Counted from the first letter of the stretch, positions 1 to 6,552 are shown. The stretch is 13,444 nt of DNA from Geobacter sp. (GCA_003499925.1 DNRQ01000093.1:1-13444), one strand, 5' to 3'. A program made the numbers and translations. Notes: a model not told the origin generated them from the sequence alone.

Positions 1-20
1 CAGGGGGGGATTATAAAGGA

Positions 21-44
21 GGTAACGGTAAAGGTAAAGGTAAA
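21..44. repeat. Tandem hexamer array (GGTAAM x4)
   Basis: Four consecutive hexamers, GGTAAC then three GGTAAA, lie just beyond the accD stop codon. Similar short arrays flank the cytochrome gene at 4787-4836 and 4952-4975. No gene is visible from the left edge to the end of accD. Whatever follows accD on the minus strand starts beyond the window. Confidence 0.8.
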
Positions 45-65
45 GGGTGCGTGAACGCGACCCGT

Positions 66-911
66 TTACCGGTACAACATCTTGAGTATCTTGGAGAGGG
101 TCCCCTTCATTTCCCTTCTATCGACGATCAGGTCGACCATTCCATGGTCAAGAAGGTACTCCGCTCGCTGGAACCCCTCGGGAAGCTTCTGCCTGATGGT
201 CTGCTCGATGACGCGGGGACCGGCGAACCCGATCAGCGACTTCGGCTCGGCCATGTTGATGTCCCCCAGCATGGCGAAACTGGCGGTGACCCCGCCGGTG
301 GTCGGATCGGTCAGGATGGAGACGAAGGGAAGCCCCTCTTCGCGCAGCTTGGCGAGCGCCGCGGAGGTCTTGGCCATCTGCATGAGCGACAGGATGCTCT
401 CCTGCATCCTGGCTCCGCCGGAAGCGGAGATGATGATGACCGGGGTGCGGGCGGCGAGGGCGCGCTCGATGCCGCGGGTGATCTTCTCCCCCACGACGCT
501 CCCCATGCTTCCCCCCATGAAGGAGAAGTCGAAGACGCAGATCTGCACCGGGGTCCCCTCGATGTCGCCTGAACCGCAGATGATGGCGTCCTTGCTGCCA
601 CCCTTGGCTACAGCCGCATCGATCCGCTCCTGGTAACCCTTGGTGTCCTTGAAGTTGAGGCAGTCGACCGATACCATTCCGGCGTCGAACTCGATGAAGC
701 TCCCTTCGTCCAGGAGCAGTTCCAGCCTCTTGCGGGCCGAGACGCGGTAGTGATGGTTGCATTTCGGGCAGACGTTGAGGTTGTTCTCGATATCTTTGGT
801 ATAGATGGTCTCGCTGCAGCTGACGCACTTGGTCCAAAGCCCCTCGGGTACCTTCAACTTGTGGTCCGGCTTCTTTGCCATCGGCGGATTATCTCTTTTG
901 AACCAAGCCAT
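66..911 (-). CDS. accD: Acetyl-CoA carboxylase carboxyltransferase subunit beta (AccD)
   Basis: AccD is the zinc-binding beta subunit of the acetyl-CoA carboxylase carboxyltransferase. With AccA it moves the carboxyl group from biotin (on AccB) to acetyl-CoA, giving malonyl-CoA, the committed step of fatty-acid synthesis in the cytoplasm. The 281-residue protein has the family's usual length. The N-terminal four-cysteine zinc ribbon is visible as C29-x2-C32 and C48-x2-C51. The crotonase-like core follows, with GGARMQE (165-171), GGVTASFA (206-213) and GFAGPRVI (228-235), which form the oxyanion and CoA-binding region. The ATG at 911 has an AGAGGG ribosome-binding site five to six bases upstream. 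The gene lies downstream of trpA on the same strand with a 135-base gap. In Geobacter-type genomes folC usually follows, but that would lie outside the window. Identity is certain from motifs. Confidence 0.98.
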   Translation of the reverse strand: MAWFKRDNPPMAKKPDHKLKVPEGLWTKCVSCSETIYTKDIENNLNVCPKCNHHYRVSARKRLELLLDEGSFIEFDAGMVSVDCLNFKDTKGYQERIDAAVAKGGSKDAIICGSGDIEGTPVQICVFDFSFMGGSMGSVVGEKITRGIERALAARTPVIIISASGGARMQESILSLMQMAKTSAALAKLREEGLPFVSILTDPTTGGVTASFAMLGDINMAEPKSLIGFAGPRVIEQTIRQKLPEGFQRAEYLLDHGMVDLIVDRREMKGTLSKILKMLYR

Positions 912-972
912 ATGTGCCCTCTTATGGGGGAAGATCCCCGGTTTTTAGTCAACGCATGAAATCTGGGGGTGA

Positions 973-1001
973 TACTTACCAGATCGGGACCGGCATGTCA
1001 A
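973..1001 (-). promoter_or_regulatory. Candidate sigma-70 promoter for accD
   Basis: On the minus strand a perfect TTGACA (plus-strand 996-1001) is followed after 17 bases by TAAGTA (973-978), preceded by TGG. The -35 is ideal and the -10 poor, so this is only a candidate for independent accD expression within the trpA-accD gap. Closer to the gene (about 921-936) a small GGGGA/TCCCC hairpin sits just before the ribosome-binding site and might affect translation. Confidence 0.35.
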
Positions 1002-1046
1002 ACAAAACGGTATACGGCGGGAGCTAAGCCACTGTAATCAAATGGA

Positions 1047-1853
1047 TCAGCCCCTGCCAGCCGCCAGCACTCCCTGCTTGAGAGCCGAGACGAATCCGCC
1101 CAGCTCTTGCAGCAGCTCCGCTCCCTGGTACTTCTCGAAATACTTCACCAGCGCGCTCCCCACCACGACGCCGTCGGCGACCCGGGCCACCTGGGCCGCC
1201 TGGGACGGGTCGGAGATGCCGAAGCCGACCACCAGCGGCAGGCTCAGCTCTGCGCGCACCTCGGTCACCCGGGCGGCGAGGGTGTCGGCCACGGCGCTGC
1301 GCGCGCCGGTCACCCCGGTCACCGATACGTAGTAGATGAAGCCGCTCCCCAGCCGGGATACCGCATCGACCCTGGAGCGGTCCGAGGTCGGGGTAAGCAG
1401 GAAGATGAGGTCGAGTCCCTGCTGGTCCGTGGCCCCCTTCAGCTCGGCCGCCTCCTCGGGCGGCAGGTCCACCACCAGCAGGCCGTCGACTCCGGCCTCG
1501 ACGGCGTCCGCGGCGAAACGTTCCGCGCCGTAGGCGAAGATCGGGTTGAAATACCCCATCAGCACGATCGGCACCTGGGTGCGCGCCCGAAGCCTGCGCA
1601 CCAGCTCCAGGATGGCGGGAAGCGTGGTCCCGGCGGCAAGCGCGCGCTCCGAGGAGAGCTGTATGGTCGGTCCGTCCGCCATCGGGTCGGAGAACGGCAC
1701 GCCGAGCTCTATCAGGTCGGCGCCCGCGCGTTCCAGTTCCAGCACCACCTCTTCAGTCGTGGCGAGATCGGGATCCCCGGCGGTGACGAAGGTCACCAGC
1801 GCCGTCTCTCCGCGCTCCCGTAAAGTCGTGAATCTTTCGGCAATCCTGCCCAT
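1047..1853 (-). CDS. trpA: Tryptophan synthase alpha subunit (TrpA)
   Basis: TrpA cleaves indole-3-glycerol phosphate to indole and glyceraldehyde 3-phosphate. The indole is channelled to TrpB in the cytoplasmic alpha2-beta2 complex, the last step of tryptophan synthesis. The 268-residue TIM barrel has standard length. The catalytic acids fall exactly at the Salmonella positions: E49 in LIELG and D60 in SDPMADGP. The phosphate-site and loop residues are also present: GYFNPIFAYG (100-109), YYVSVTGVTG (174-183) and VGFGIS (209-214). The ATG at 1853 is preceded by AGGAG about six bases upstream. No trpB is adjacent. The upstream neighbour on the same strand is a chemoreceptor, separated by a repeat-rich gap, so the usual trpBA pairing is broken or trpB lies elsewhere. 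accD follows on the same strand and may be cotranscribed. Confidence 0.98.
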   Translation of the reverse strand: MGRIAERFTTLRERGETALVTFVTAGDPDLATTEEVVLELERAGADLIELGVPFSDPMADGPTIQLSSERALAAGTTLPAILELVRRLRARTQVPIVLMGYFNPIFAYGAERFAADAVEAGVDGLLVVDLPPEEAAELKGATDQQGLDLIFLLTPTSDRSRVDAVSRLGSGFIYYVSVTGVTGARSAVADTLAARVTEVRAELSLPLVVGFGISDPSQAAQVARVADGVVVGSALVKYFEKYQGAELLQELGGFVSALKQGVLAAGRG

Positions 1854-1917
1854 CCTGTACTCCTCATATCCAGTTACAAAAAATAGTCAGCGGGTAAAAA
1901 ACTCCCTCCCCCTCAAG

Positions 1918-2041
1918 GGGCACTGCCACTAACGGGTGGCGCCACGCAGATCACGTAGGGTGGGCCTAGCCCACCGCCGGTTGAGGTTTGGTGGGCGGAG
2001 CCCACCCTACACGTCAGCTCCTCCCCTTAATGGCAGTACCC
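1918..2041. repeat. Outer inverted repeat GGGCACTGCCA...TGGCAGTACCC
   Basis: GGGCACTGCCACTAA at 1918-1932 pairs with TTAATGGCAGTACCC at 2027-2041, 13 of 15 positions complementary. It encloses the GTAGGGTGGGC palindrome at 1955-2010. Outside these arms are C-run/G-run sequences (CTCCCCCTCAAGGGG at the left, CTAAAGGGGAGGGTCGGGG at the right). The same AGGGGCACTGCA-type junction recurs at 9453-9468 beside the second palindrome copy, which suggests a composite element. Confidence 0.7.
1955..2010. repeat. REP-like palindrome, GTAGGGTGGGC family, copy 1
   Basis: The arms at 1955-1975 and 1990-2010 are 21 bases each and complementary except at two or three central positions (GTAGGGTGGGCctaGCCCACC against its partner). 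A 14-base loop separates them. A second, perfect copy occurs at 9493-9554. Extragenic palindromes of this GTAGGGTGGGC type are, to my knowledge, widespread in proteobacteria and resemble REP elements mobilised by Y1 (RAYT/TnpA-REP) transposases. No such transposase is in this window. Confidence 0.8.
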
Positions 2042-2148
2042 TAAAGGGGAGGGTCGGGGTGGGGATGGGACAGGAAAAAGGAAAATCCCCCTTTGGCAAG
2101 GGGGACTTGAAGATGACCGGCCGCAGGCCAGGCTGTTGGGAGTTTTTT

Positions 2149-2179
2149 CCCAGTCCCCAGTCCCTATTCCCCAGTCCCT
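2149..2179. repeat. Triple CCCAGTCCC short repeat
   Basis: CCCAGTCCC occurs three times within 31 bases, starting near 2149, 2156 and 2170, immediately downstream of the receptor stop codon. It is probably slipped-strand or repeat-derived sequence. No stem followed by a T-run is present, so I do not call a terminator. Confidence 0.7.
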
Positions 2180-2184
2180 GCTTC

Positions 2185-4389
2185 TCAGATCTTGAACGCC
2201 CCCATTTCCTTCTTGAGCAGATCGGTCTGCCGGAACAGCTTGTAGACCGCCTCGTCCATCACCCGGGTCGCCTCCAGGTTCGCATTGGTGGCGCTCTCGA
2301 TGTCCTCGACGGACATCACGATCTGCTCGGAACCGCGGCTCTGCTCGTCGCAGGCGCGCTTTATGTGCCGGATCATCTCGGTGATGCTCTCGGTCGACCG
2401 GGCGATCAGGTTCCCCACCTTGTTCTGCTCGCGGGTGGAGGAGAGCACCTGCGAGGTGAGCCCCTTCATGTTCTCCACGGCCCCCATGATCAGCTCGCTC
2501 CCCTGACCCTGCTCCCGTGTCGCCTTGGCGATCTGGGCCACCATCTCCGAGACCTGCTCCATCGCCTCCCGGATCATCTGGCTCCCCTTGGCCTGCTCCA
2601 CGGCGGTGCGCGCGATCTCGGCCACCTGGGCCGTCGCCTCGGAGACGCCGACCACGATCTTGGCCAGTGCCTCGCCCGATTTCTGCGACAGGAGCTCCCC
2701 GTCGGCGATGCTCCGCTCGGCCTGGTTGATGGCGTCCACCGCCCGGTTGGTCTCCTCCTGCACACCACGGATCACCAGCGAGATCTCCCGGGTGGAACTG
2801 GAGGTCCGCTCCGAGAGTTCCTTGATCTCGTCGGCCACCACGGCGAACCCCTTGCCGTGCTCGCCGGCCTGGGCCGCGATAATGGCGGCGTTCAGCGCCA
2901 GAAGGTTGGTCTGCTCGGCAACCTCGTCGATCACCGAGAGGATCTCCCCGATGTCGCCTGCCCGCTCCGACAGCGTGGCGATCACCTCGCTGGTGATCCT
3001 GGAGGCGCGCTTTATCTCCTGCATCCCGTAGATCACCGCATCCACGGCCTCGCGTCCGGTCTCGGCGTCGATGCGCACCGCCTTGGAGATGGCCGCCGTT
3101 TCGTTGGCGTTTCTCTCCACCTGCTTGATGGAGCTGTCCATCTCCATGACCGACGAGGCGGTCGCCGTGGAGACTTCCATCAGGCTCACCACGCCGTTTC
3201 CGACCTGCTTGATCGATACCCCCATCTCCACGATCGACGAGCTCACCTCGTTGACCGACTGGGACAGGTTCTCCATGTTCTGCACCACTTCCTCGACGCT
3301 CGATGCCATCTCCAGGATCGAGGAGGAGCTCTCCGATGCGGAGATGGAAAGCGAGTCGACCCCCTGGGCCACTCCCTTGACCGAGCTGTTGATCTGCACG
3401 ATCGCCGCGGAGGTCTTGGAGACGCTGTCCGCCTGGGTCTTGGCCGACTGCACCACCGAGTGGGACGCCTTTGCCATGGTGTCGGAGATGCCGGCGAGCT
3501 CGTTCGAGGAGCGCGAGACCTTCCCGATCATCCCGGAGAGCTTCCCCACCATCTCGCTGAAATCGCTTCCGAGCCTGCCGATCTCGTCGTCGCATGCCAT
3601 CGACACCGTCGTGGTCAGGTCCCCCTCGGCGCCGCTGTTCACCGCGCCGGCCATCACCTTGATGCGCGACACGATGTTGCGCGTGATGAGCAGCCCCATC
3701 ACGACGGCGAGCGCTATCGCCACCAGGATCACGGCGATGAAGGTGACTCTGGCGGATTTCTGGATCTGGGAGACCTGGGCGTTGGCCTGGGTCATCTTGT
3801 TGCCGACCTCGACCAGGATGTCGTCCAGGTCCGCCTTCGCCTTGTCGTTTGCTTCAGGGATCGCCTGGTTGGCCAGCGTGTTCAGCTTCTCGTCCGCCAG
3901 CGCGTCCTTGGCAGCCTGGGTCAGCACCCCCGGGGTTACCCCCTTCATGAGCTGCTCCTTGCGCGCGATCAGTTCATCGGCCACCTTCTCGAATTCCGCC
4001 CAACTGATCAGAAACTGGCGGGTCCTCTGCTCGATGACGCTACCTTTCACGGCGGGGAGCACGCCGAGCTTCTTGTTGCCGTCGAGGACGGTCTGCGCCT
4101 GGTTCAGCAGGAGATCCCGCTTCATGCGGTAGTCCTCGACGTACTCCTCCATCTTCTCCGTCTCGGTGCGCACCAGTACCGCCTGCATCAGGCTGACGTG
4201 GCAGTACTTCTGGGCCACCCCCATGAGAAGCACCAGCTTTTGCTGCTTGGAGAGCTGTTCCAGGATGTTTTGTATCTGGCCGCCGACCCTCTTCATGCTC
4301 AGGGCGCCGAACGCCCCGGTGAACGCCACCAGAAGGGCCATGATCAGGAACGAAACGATCAGGCGGGTGCGAAGCTGGATGTTTTTCAT
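2185..4389 (-). CDS. Methyl-accepting chemotaxis protein, long (64-heptad-type) signalling domain
   Basis: This is an inner-membrane chemoreceptor that should signal to CheA/CheW. The 734 residues give: a first membrane helix at about 10-31; a helical periplasmic sensor of about 180 residues (32-213), probably a four-helix-bundle type; a second membrane helix at about 214-236; HAMP at about 237-290; then a very long coiled coil. The hairpin tip is at about 490-520 (QTNLLALNAA, then AGEHGKGFAVVADE). Some 30 heptads lie on each side, which fits the long '40+24H' receptor class known from Geobacter. There is no C-terminal NWETF-like CheR tether. At the tip, I504 and Q507 replace the usual Glu and Arg (Tsr E385 and R388). 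The start is 5 bases after the stop of the upstream cytochrome gene and has only a distant GGAG, so translation is probably coupled. The ligand is unknown; the cytochrome partner suggests redox. Confidence 0.96.
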   Translation of the reverse strand: MKNIQLRTRLIVSFLIMALLVAFTGAFGALSMKRVGGQIQNILEQLSKQQKLVLLMGVAQKYCHVSLMQAVLVRTETEKMEEYVEDYRMKRDLLLNQAQTVLDGNKKLGVLPAVKGSVIEQRTRQFLISWAEFEKVADELIARKEQLMKGVTPGVLTQAAKDALADEKLNTLANQAIPEANDKAKADLDDILVEVGNKMTQANAQVSQIQKSARVTFIAVILVAIALAVVMGLLITRNIVSRIKVMAGAVNSGAEGDLTTTVSMACDDEIGRLGSDFSEMVGKLSGMIGKVSRSSNELAGISDTMAKASHSVVQSAKTQADSVSKTSAAIVQINSSVKGVAQGVDSLSISASESSSSILEMASSVEEVVQNMENLSQSVNEVSSSIVEMGVSIKQVGNGVVSLMEVSTATASSVMEMDSSIKQVERNANETAAISKAVRIDAETGREAVDAVIYGMQEIKRASRITSEVIATLSERAGDIGEILSVIDEVAEQTNLLALNAAIIAAQAGEHGKGFAVVADEIKELSERTSSSTREISLVIRGVQEETNRAVDAINQAERSIADGELLSQKSGEALAKIVVGVSEATAQVAEIARTAVEQAKGSQMIREAMEQVSEMVAQIAKATREQGQGSELIMGAVENMKGLTSQVLSSTREQNKVGNLIARSTESITEMIRHIKRACDEQSRGSEQIVMSVEDIESATNANLEATRVMDEAVYKLFRQTDLLKKEMGAFKI

Positions 4390-4394
4390 CGTTA

Positions 4395-4754
4395 TCAGCG
4401 CTCCGCTTCAGCGAGAAGGAAATTCATGAGATCAACAGACGCCTTCACCTCGGGCTTGGACATGTTGGAGTCCGGCTTTCTGAGCATCTTGACGCCGTAG
4501 GCCTTGGTGGCGCTGCGGTCGAAGGGCTGCCCGGAGATCGGTGCCACGCCGGTCTGGATGGCGACGATGGTCCTCTCCAGCGTGTGGCATTTGATGCATT
4601 TGACCCGGACCACCTCGTAGTTCTCCTTCATGACAGGCGGAAAGCTGGAGGGGTCGAGGCGCATGGCGTCCCCTTTCCCGATCACCTTCAGCCCCGCATG
4701 GGCGGTGCCGGCAGCGGTCGCAACAAGAAGCATGGTGACAACAAGCTTTTTCAT
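4395..4754 (-). CDS. Small periplasmic monohaem c-type cytochrome
   Basis: This 119-residue protein has a clear Sec signal peptide (MKKLVVTMLLVATAAGTAHA, probable cleavage after A20) and one haem-attachment site, CIKCH, at 53-57. M90 and M98, in a KMLRKPDSNMSKPEV stretch near the C terminus, are candidate sixth ligands as in class I cytochromes. The mature protein would be about 99 residues, soluble in the periplasm, carrying one covalent haem. An ATG at 4754 with GGAGG about 10 bases upstream gives the start. It is the first gene of a two-gene unit with the chemoreceptor, separated by 5 bases, under a candidate sigma-28 promoter. I infer a role passing redox state to the receptor, or reporting it. 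A plain electron-carrier role merely co-transcribed with the receptor is the alternative. I do not recognise a named family member. Confidence 0.9.
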   Translation of the reverse strand: MKKLVVTMLLVATAAGTAHAGLKVIGKGDAMRLDPSSFPPVMKENYEVVRVKCIKCHTLERTIVAIQTGVAPISGQPFDRSATKAYGVKMLRKPDSNMSKPEVKASVDLMNFLLAEAER

Positions 4755-4786
4755 TTGAGATAATCCTCCGTAAGGCTTAAAGGCAG

Positions 4787-4836
4787 GGTAAGGCAGGTAA
4801 AGGTAGCGTTCGCTTCGCTCACTAGGTTAAGGTTAA
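4787..4836. repeat. Degenerate GGTAAA/GGTTAA short repeats in the cytochrome leader
   Basis: GGTAAG, GGTAAA, GGTA and two tandem GGTTAA units (4825-4836) lie in the untranslated leader of the cytochrome-receptor unit. A small AGCG-TTCGCT-type dyad sits at about 4805-4820. The units resemble the GGTAAA array at 21-44. Confidence 0.6.
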
Positions 4837-4898
4837 AAACGGCTTCAGAGAGATCAACGACGGCGCTCACGGATCGGGATAAGCAACGTGATTCCCTC

Positions 4899-4925
4899 TT
4901 CTCGGCTTGCGCGCCAATTGCTTTA
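4899..4925 (-). promoter_or_regulatory. Candidate sigma-28 (FliA) promoter for the cytochrome-receptor unit
   Basis: Reading the minus strand, TAAA (plus-strand 4922-4925) is followed by exactly 15 bases and then GCCGAGAA (4899-4906). The sigma-28 consensus is TAAA-N15-GCCGATAA, so only one core base differs. It lies about 145 bases upstream of the cytochrome ATG and points at the cytochrome-receptor pair. Sigma-28 control is typical of late flagellar and chemoreceptor genes, which supports the call. Confidence 0.65.
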
Positions 4926-4951
4926 ACAACAATTTCTCGGCGCTGACAGCC

Positions 4952-4975
4952 TTAATCTCAATCTCAATCTTAATC
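4952..4975. repeat. Tandem hexamer array (TYAATC x4)
   Basis: Four hexamers in a row, TTAATC, TCAATC, TCAATC, TTAATC, lie just after the stop codon of the beta-barrel gene and before the candidate sigma-28 promoter. No terminator hairpin is visible in this gap. Confidence 0.8.
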
Positions 4976-4982
4976 TGCCTTC

Positions 4983-6326
4983 CTACAGGCTGAAAGCCAG
5001 CGAGGCAAAGGCCGTCTTGTTGGTCCCTTCCGGGGCCTCCGTATGTATGTATTGCAGCGAGAGCCTGGTGTTCTGCAGCGGCGCATAGGCCAGGGCGGGA
5101 ATGTAGCGCCGCGTCCCGCCGTTCAACCCTTCCTGGTACTCGTAACGGAAGAGCGGGATCAGGTCCACCGGCGCACCGAGATAGTACTCCCCCTCCACCG
5201 CGTAGGCGTGCCCCTCGAACTCCGCCGGGATGCCGGCGAACAGCGGATTGGTGTCCCTGCCGAAGGTGCCGCCTCCCTTCAGGTGGAGGCGCTTGTAGAG
5301 CACGTCGATCTCTCCCCCCACCCGGTAAAACTCGTTCAGGTTCCTGGCAATCCCGAGCGTGTCGAACTGGCCGTTGCGGCCGGAGTAGCCGAAGGCGCCC
5401 AAGGTGATGGTGAGGTAATCCCAGACGCTGTCGTTCTCCAGATCCACCTCGGGCTCGTGCCCCTTGAAGTCGGTGCCTCCGATCTTGAGCGAGGCGTGGC
5501 CATAGCCGTCCTTGTGGTTCTGACCGTTGCGGTCCACGACGCCGCCGGCCAAAAGCAGACGATTGCCGATCAGCGCAGTCACCTCAACCCCGTCCTCCGG
5601 CGCATCCGGGCTGAAGGGCGAGTTTCCTACCGAATAGGCGGTCGAGGCGTAGGAGGGAACCAGGATGACCCGGTTGCTCCTCTTCCAGAGCGAGAGCTTC
5701 GGCTCGAAGCGCCCGACCTTCAGGTTGACCGGGGTGTCCAGCGCATGACGCCAGAGCAGGAACATCTCGCTTATGTTCGGCGTATTGTTTTGCGGCGTGT
5801 TGGAACTGTTCGCCGGATTGCCGATCGGGCTACTGCCTCCCCTGAGCGCCGTGAGGGATTGATCCTCCTGGCTGTACAGGTTGTAGGTCAGGAAGAAGCC
5901 GGCGGCCTCCCTGAAGGCCCCGCCGGCGTGAAGCCTGAGCGACCTGGCCGAGAGATCGAGCTGGTTGCCGTCCAGGGCATCGTTGTCGTAGGCGAGATCG
6001 GCCGTCCCCGTGAAGGAGATCGGGATCTGCTCCGGCAGGCCGGAGATCCAGGCCCACTCGTTCGGCCCTCCCTTGGCACCCGACTGCTCCGGTTGATCCC
6101 CCTTGGGCGCGATAGCCCCCTTCCTGCCGGGCCAGAGGTAACTGTTCTTCAGGAACGCGTCGCCGAACTCGTTCAGCTCCGGATAGATGGTATGGCAGGT
6201 GGAGCATTCCGTCTTGTGCTGGCGGCTGAACGCCGGAATGGCCTCGGCCTTCCCGGGAGCAAGCCAGGGAGCGGTAACGAGTCCCAGGAGAAGAAAGGCG
6301 GCGACAGAGCGCTTATTCAAAAACAT
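4983..6326 (-). CDS. Cyc2-like fused monohaem cytochrome / outer-membrane beta-barrel porin
   Basis: The 447-residue protein has a signal peptide of about 29 residues ending AEA, then AIPAFSRQHKTECSTCH with a single haem site C41-S-T-C44-H45. About 380 residues follow that look like alternating amphipathic beta strands with Gly/Asn/Asp-rich turns and end in FASLAFSL, typical of an outer-membrane barrel. As I recall it, the Cyc2 iron-oxidase motif is AxPxFARQTxxxCxxCH. This protein matches it except for Ser in place of Ala and His in place of Thr, and it has similar length and architecture. Known Cyc2 proteins are outer-membrane cytochrome-porins that take electrons from Fe(II). Here the role, Fe(II) oxidation or another trans-outer-membrane electron path, is inferred. 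I start at the ATG at 6326 because AGGAG lies seven bases upstream. The longer frame from 6365 has no ribosome-binding site and would spoil the signal peptide. It is divergent from a decahaem lipoprotein. Confidence 0.8.
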   Translation of the reverse strand: MFLNKRSVAAFLLLGLVTAPWLAPGKAEAIPAFSRQHKTECSTCHTIYPELNEFGDAFLKNSYLWPGRKGAIAPKGDQPEQSGAKGGPNEWAWISGLPEQIPISFTGTADLAYDNDALDGNQLDLSARSLRLHAGGAFREAAGFFLTYNLYSQEDQSLTALRGGSSPIGNPANSSNTPQNNTPNISEMFLLWRHALDTPVNLKVGRFEPKLSLWKRSNRVILVPSYASTAYSVGNSPFSPDAPEDGVEVTALIGNRLLLAGGVVDRNGQNHKDGYGHASLKIGGTDFKGHEPEVDLENDSVWDYLTITLGAFGYSGRNGQFDTLGIARNLNEFYRVGGEIDVLYKRLHLKGGGTFGRDTNPLFAGIPAEFEGHAYAVEGEYYLGAPVDLIPLFRYEYQEGLNGGTRRYIPALAYAPLQNTRLSLQYIHTEAPEGTNKTAFASLAFSL

Positions 6327-6441
6327 GAGGAGTCTCCTGCATTGATAAAAAAGCGTCCGCCACATGAACAGACACTAATAAAAAAAAATTCTCCGGGTAC
6401 ATTTTCAGGCGCAGTGAGACACGATACGATGCTCGGGGCAA

Positions 6442-6470
6442 TTATTACAATATTGCCGATGTGAAGTCAA
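6442..6470 (-). promoter_or_regulatory. Sigma-70 promoter for the monohaem porin gene
   Basis: The minus strand reads TTGACT (plus-strand 6465-6470), 17 bases, then TAATAA (6442-6447): five of six consensus bases at each box and ideal spacing. Transcription would begin near 6434, giving a leader of about 108 bases. A dyad, GCAAT-N9-ATTGC (6438-6456), covers the -10 box and could be a repressor site; that part is speculative. Confidence 0.65.
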
Positions 6471-6552
6471 CTTAACAAAACACTATGAGAGAAATCCGAG
6501 GGCGGGGGGTGAGCCACTGCTCATTTTTTCTGTACATTTTTCGCAGCGGAAA

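Larger units (their letters stand above)
1854..2184. repeat. Gene-free gap filled with nested palindromic repeats
   Basis: This 331-base gap between trpA and the receptor gene holds no coding sequence I can support. It contains a nested inverted-repeat composite (about 1905-2069) built around a GTAGGGTGGGC palindrome, a C5T3/A-G5 hairpin near 2088-2106, and three CCCAGTCCC units at 2149-2179. I see no clear promoter or classical terminator for trpA here. Confidence 0.75.

Noticed and set aside
2135..2184. Terminator for the chemoreceptor gene from the GGGA/TCCC stretch and T-run.
   Set aside because: The T-run lies within the loop (plus strand) rather than after a stem, and the minus strand has an A-run there, so it does not fit an intrinsic terminator.
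1936..4500. An 854-codon open frame on the plus strand.
   Set aside because: It runs antisense to the chemoreceptor, starts inside repeats and has an Asp/His/Leu/Arg-rich composition typical of a shadow of a GC-rich gene. The minus-strand receptor has full domain evidence.
4755..4898. Possible cyclic-di-GMP (GEMM) riboswitch in the cytochrome leader, since Geobacter cytochrome genes often carry one.
   Set aside because: None of the conserved GEMM core segments are visible. The leader holds short repeats and a small dyad only. The 6327-6441 leader was checked with the same result.
6327..6365. Thirteen-residue N-terminal extension of the monohaem porin from the ATG at 6365.
   Set aside because: No ribosome-binding site there, whereas AGGAG stands correctly before the ATG at 6326, and the extension would disrupt the signal peptide.
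5043..6464. A 473-codon plus-strand frame opposite the porin gene, and others opposite the decahaem gene (7437-8276) and hpnI (10118-11011).
   Set aside because: All are antisense to well-supported genes, lack ribosome-binding sites and show no recognisable motif.
6510..6529. Short hairpin TGAGC-CACT-GCTCA followed by six T on the plus strand, like a terminator.
   Set aside because: Only five base pairs, no plus-strand gene upstream, and it lies before the decahaem promoter. It may be chance or block stray transcripts.
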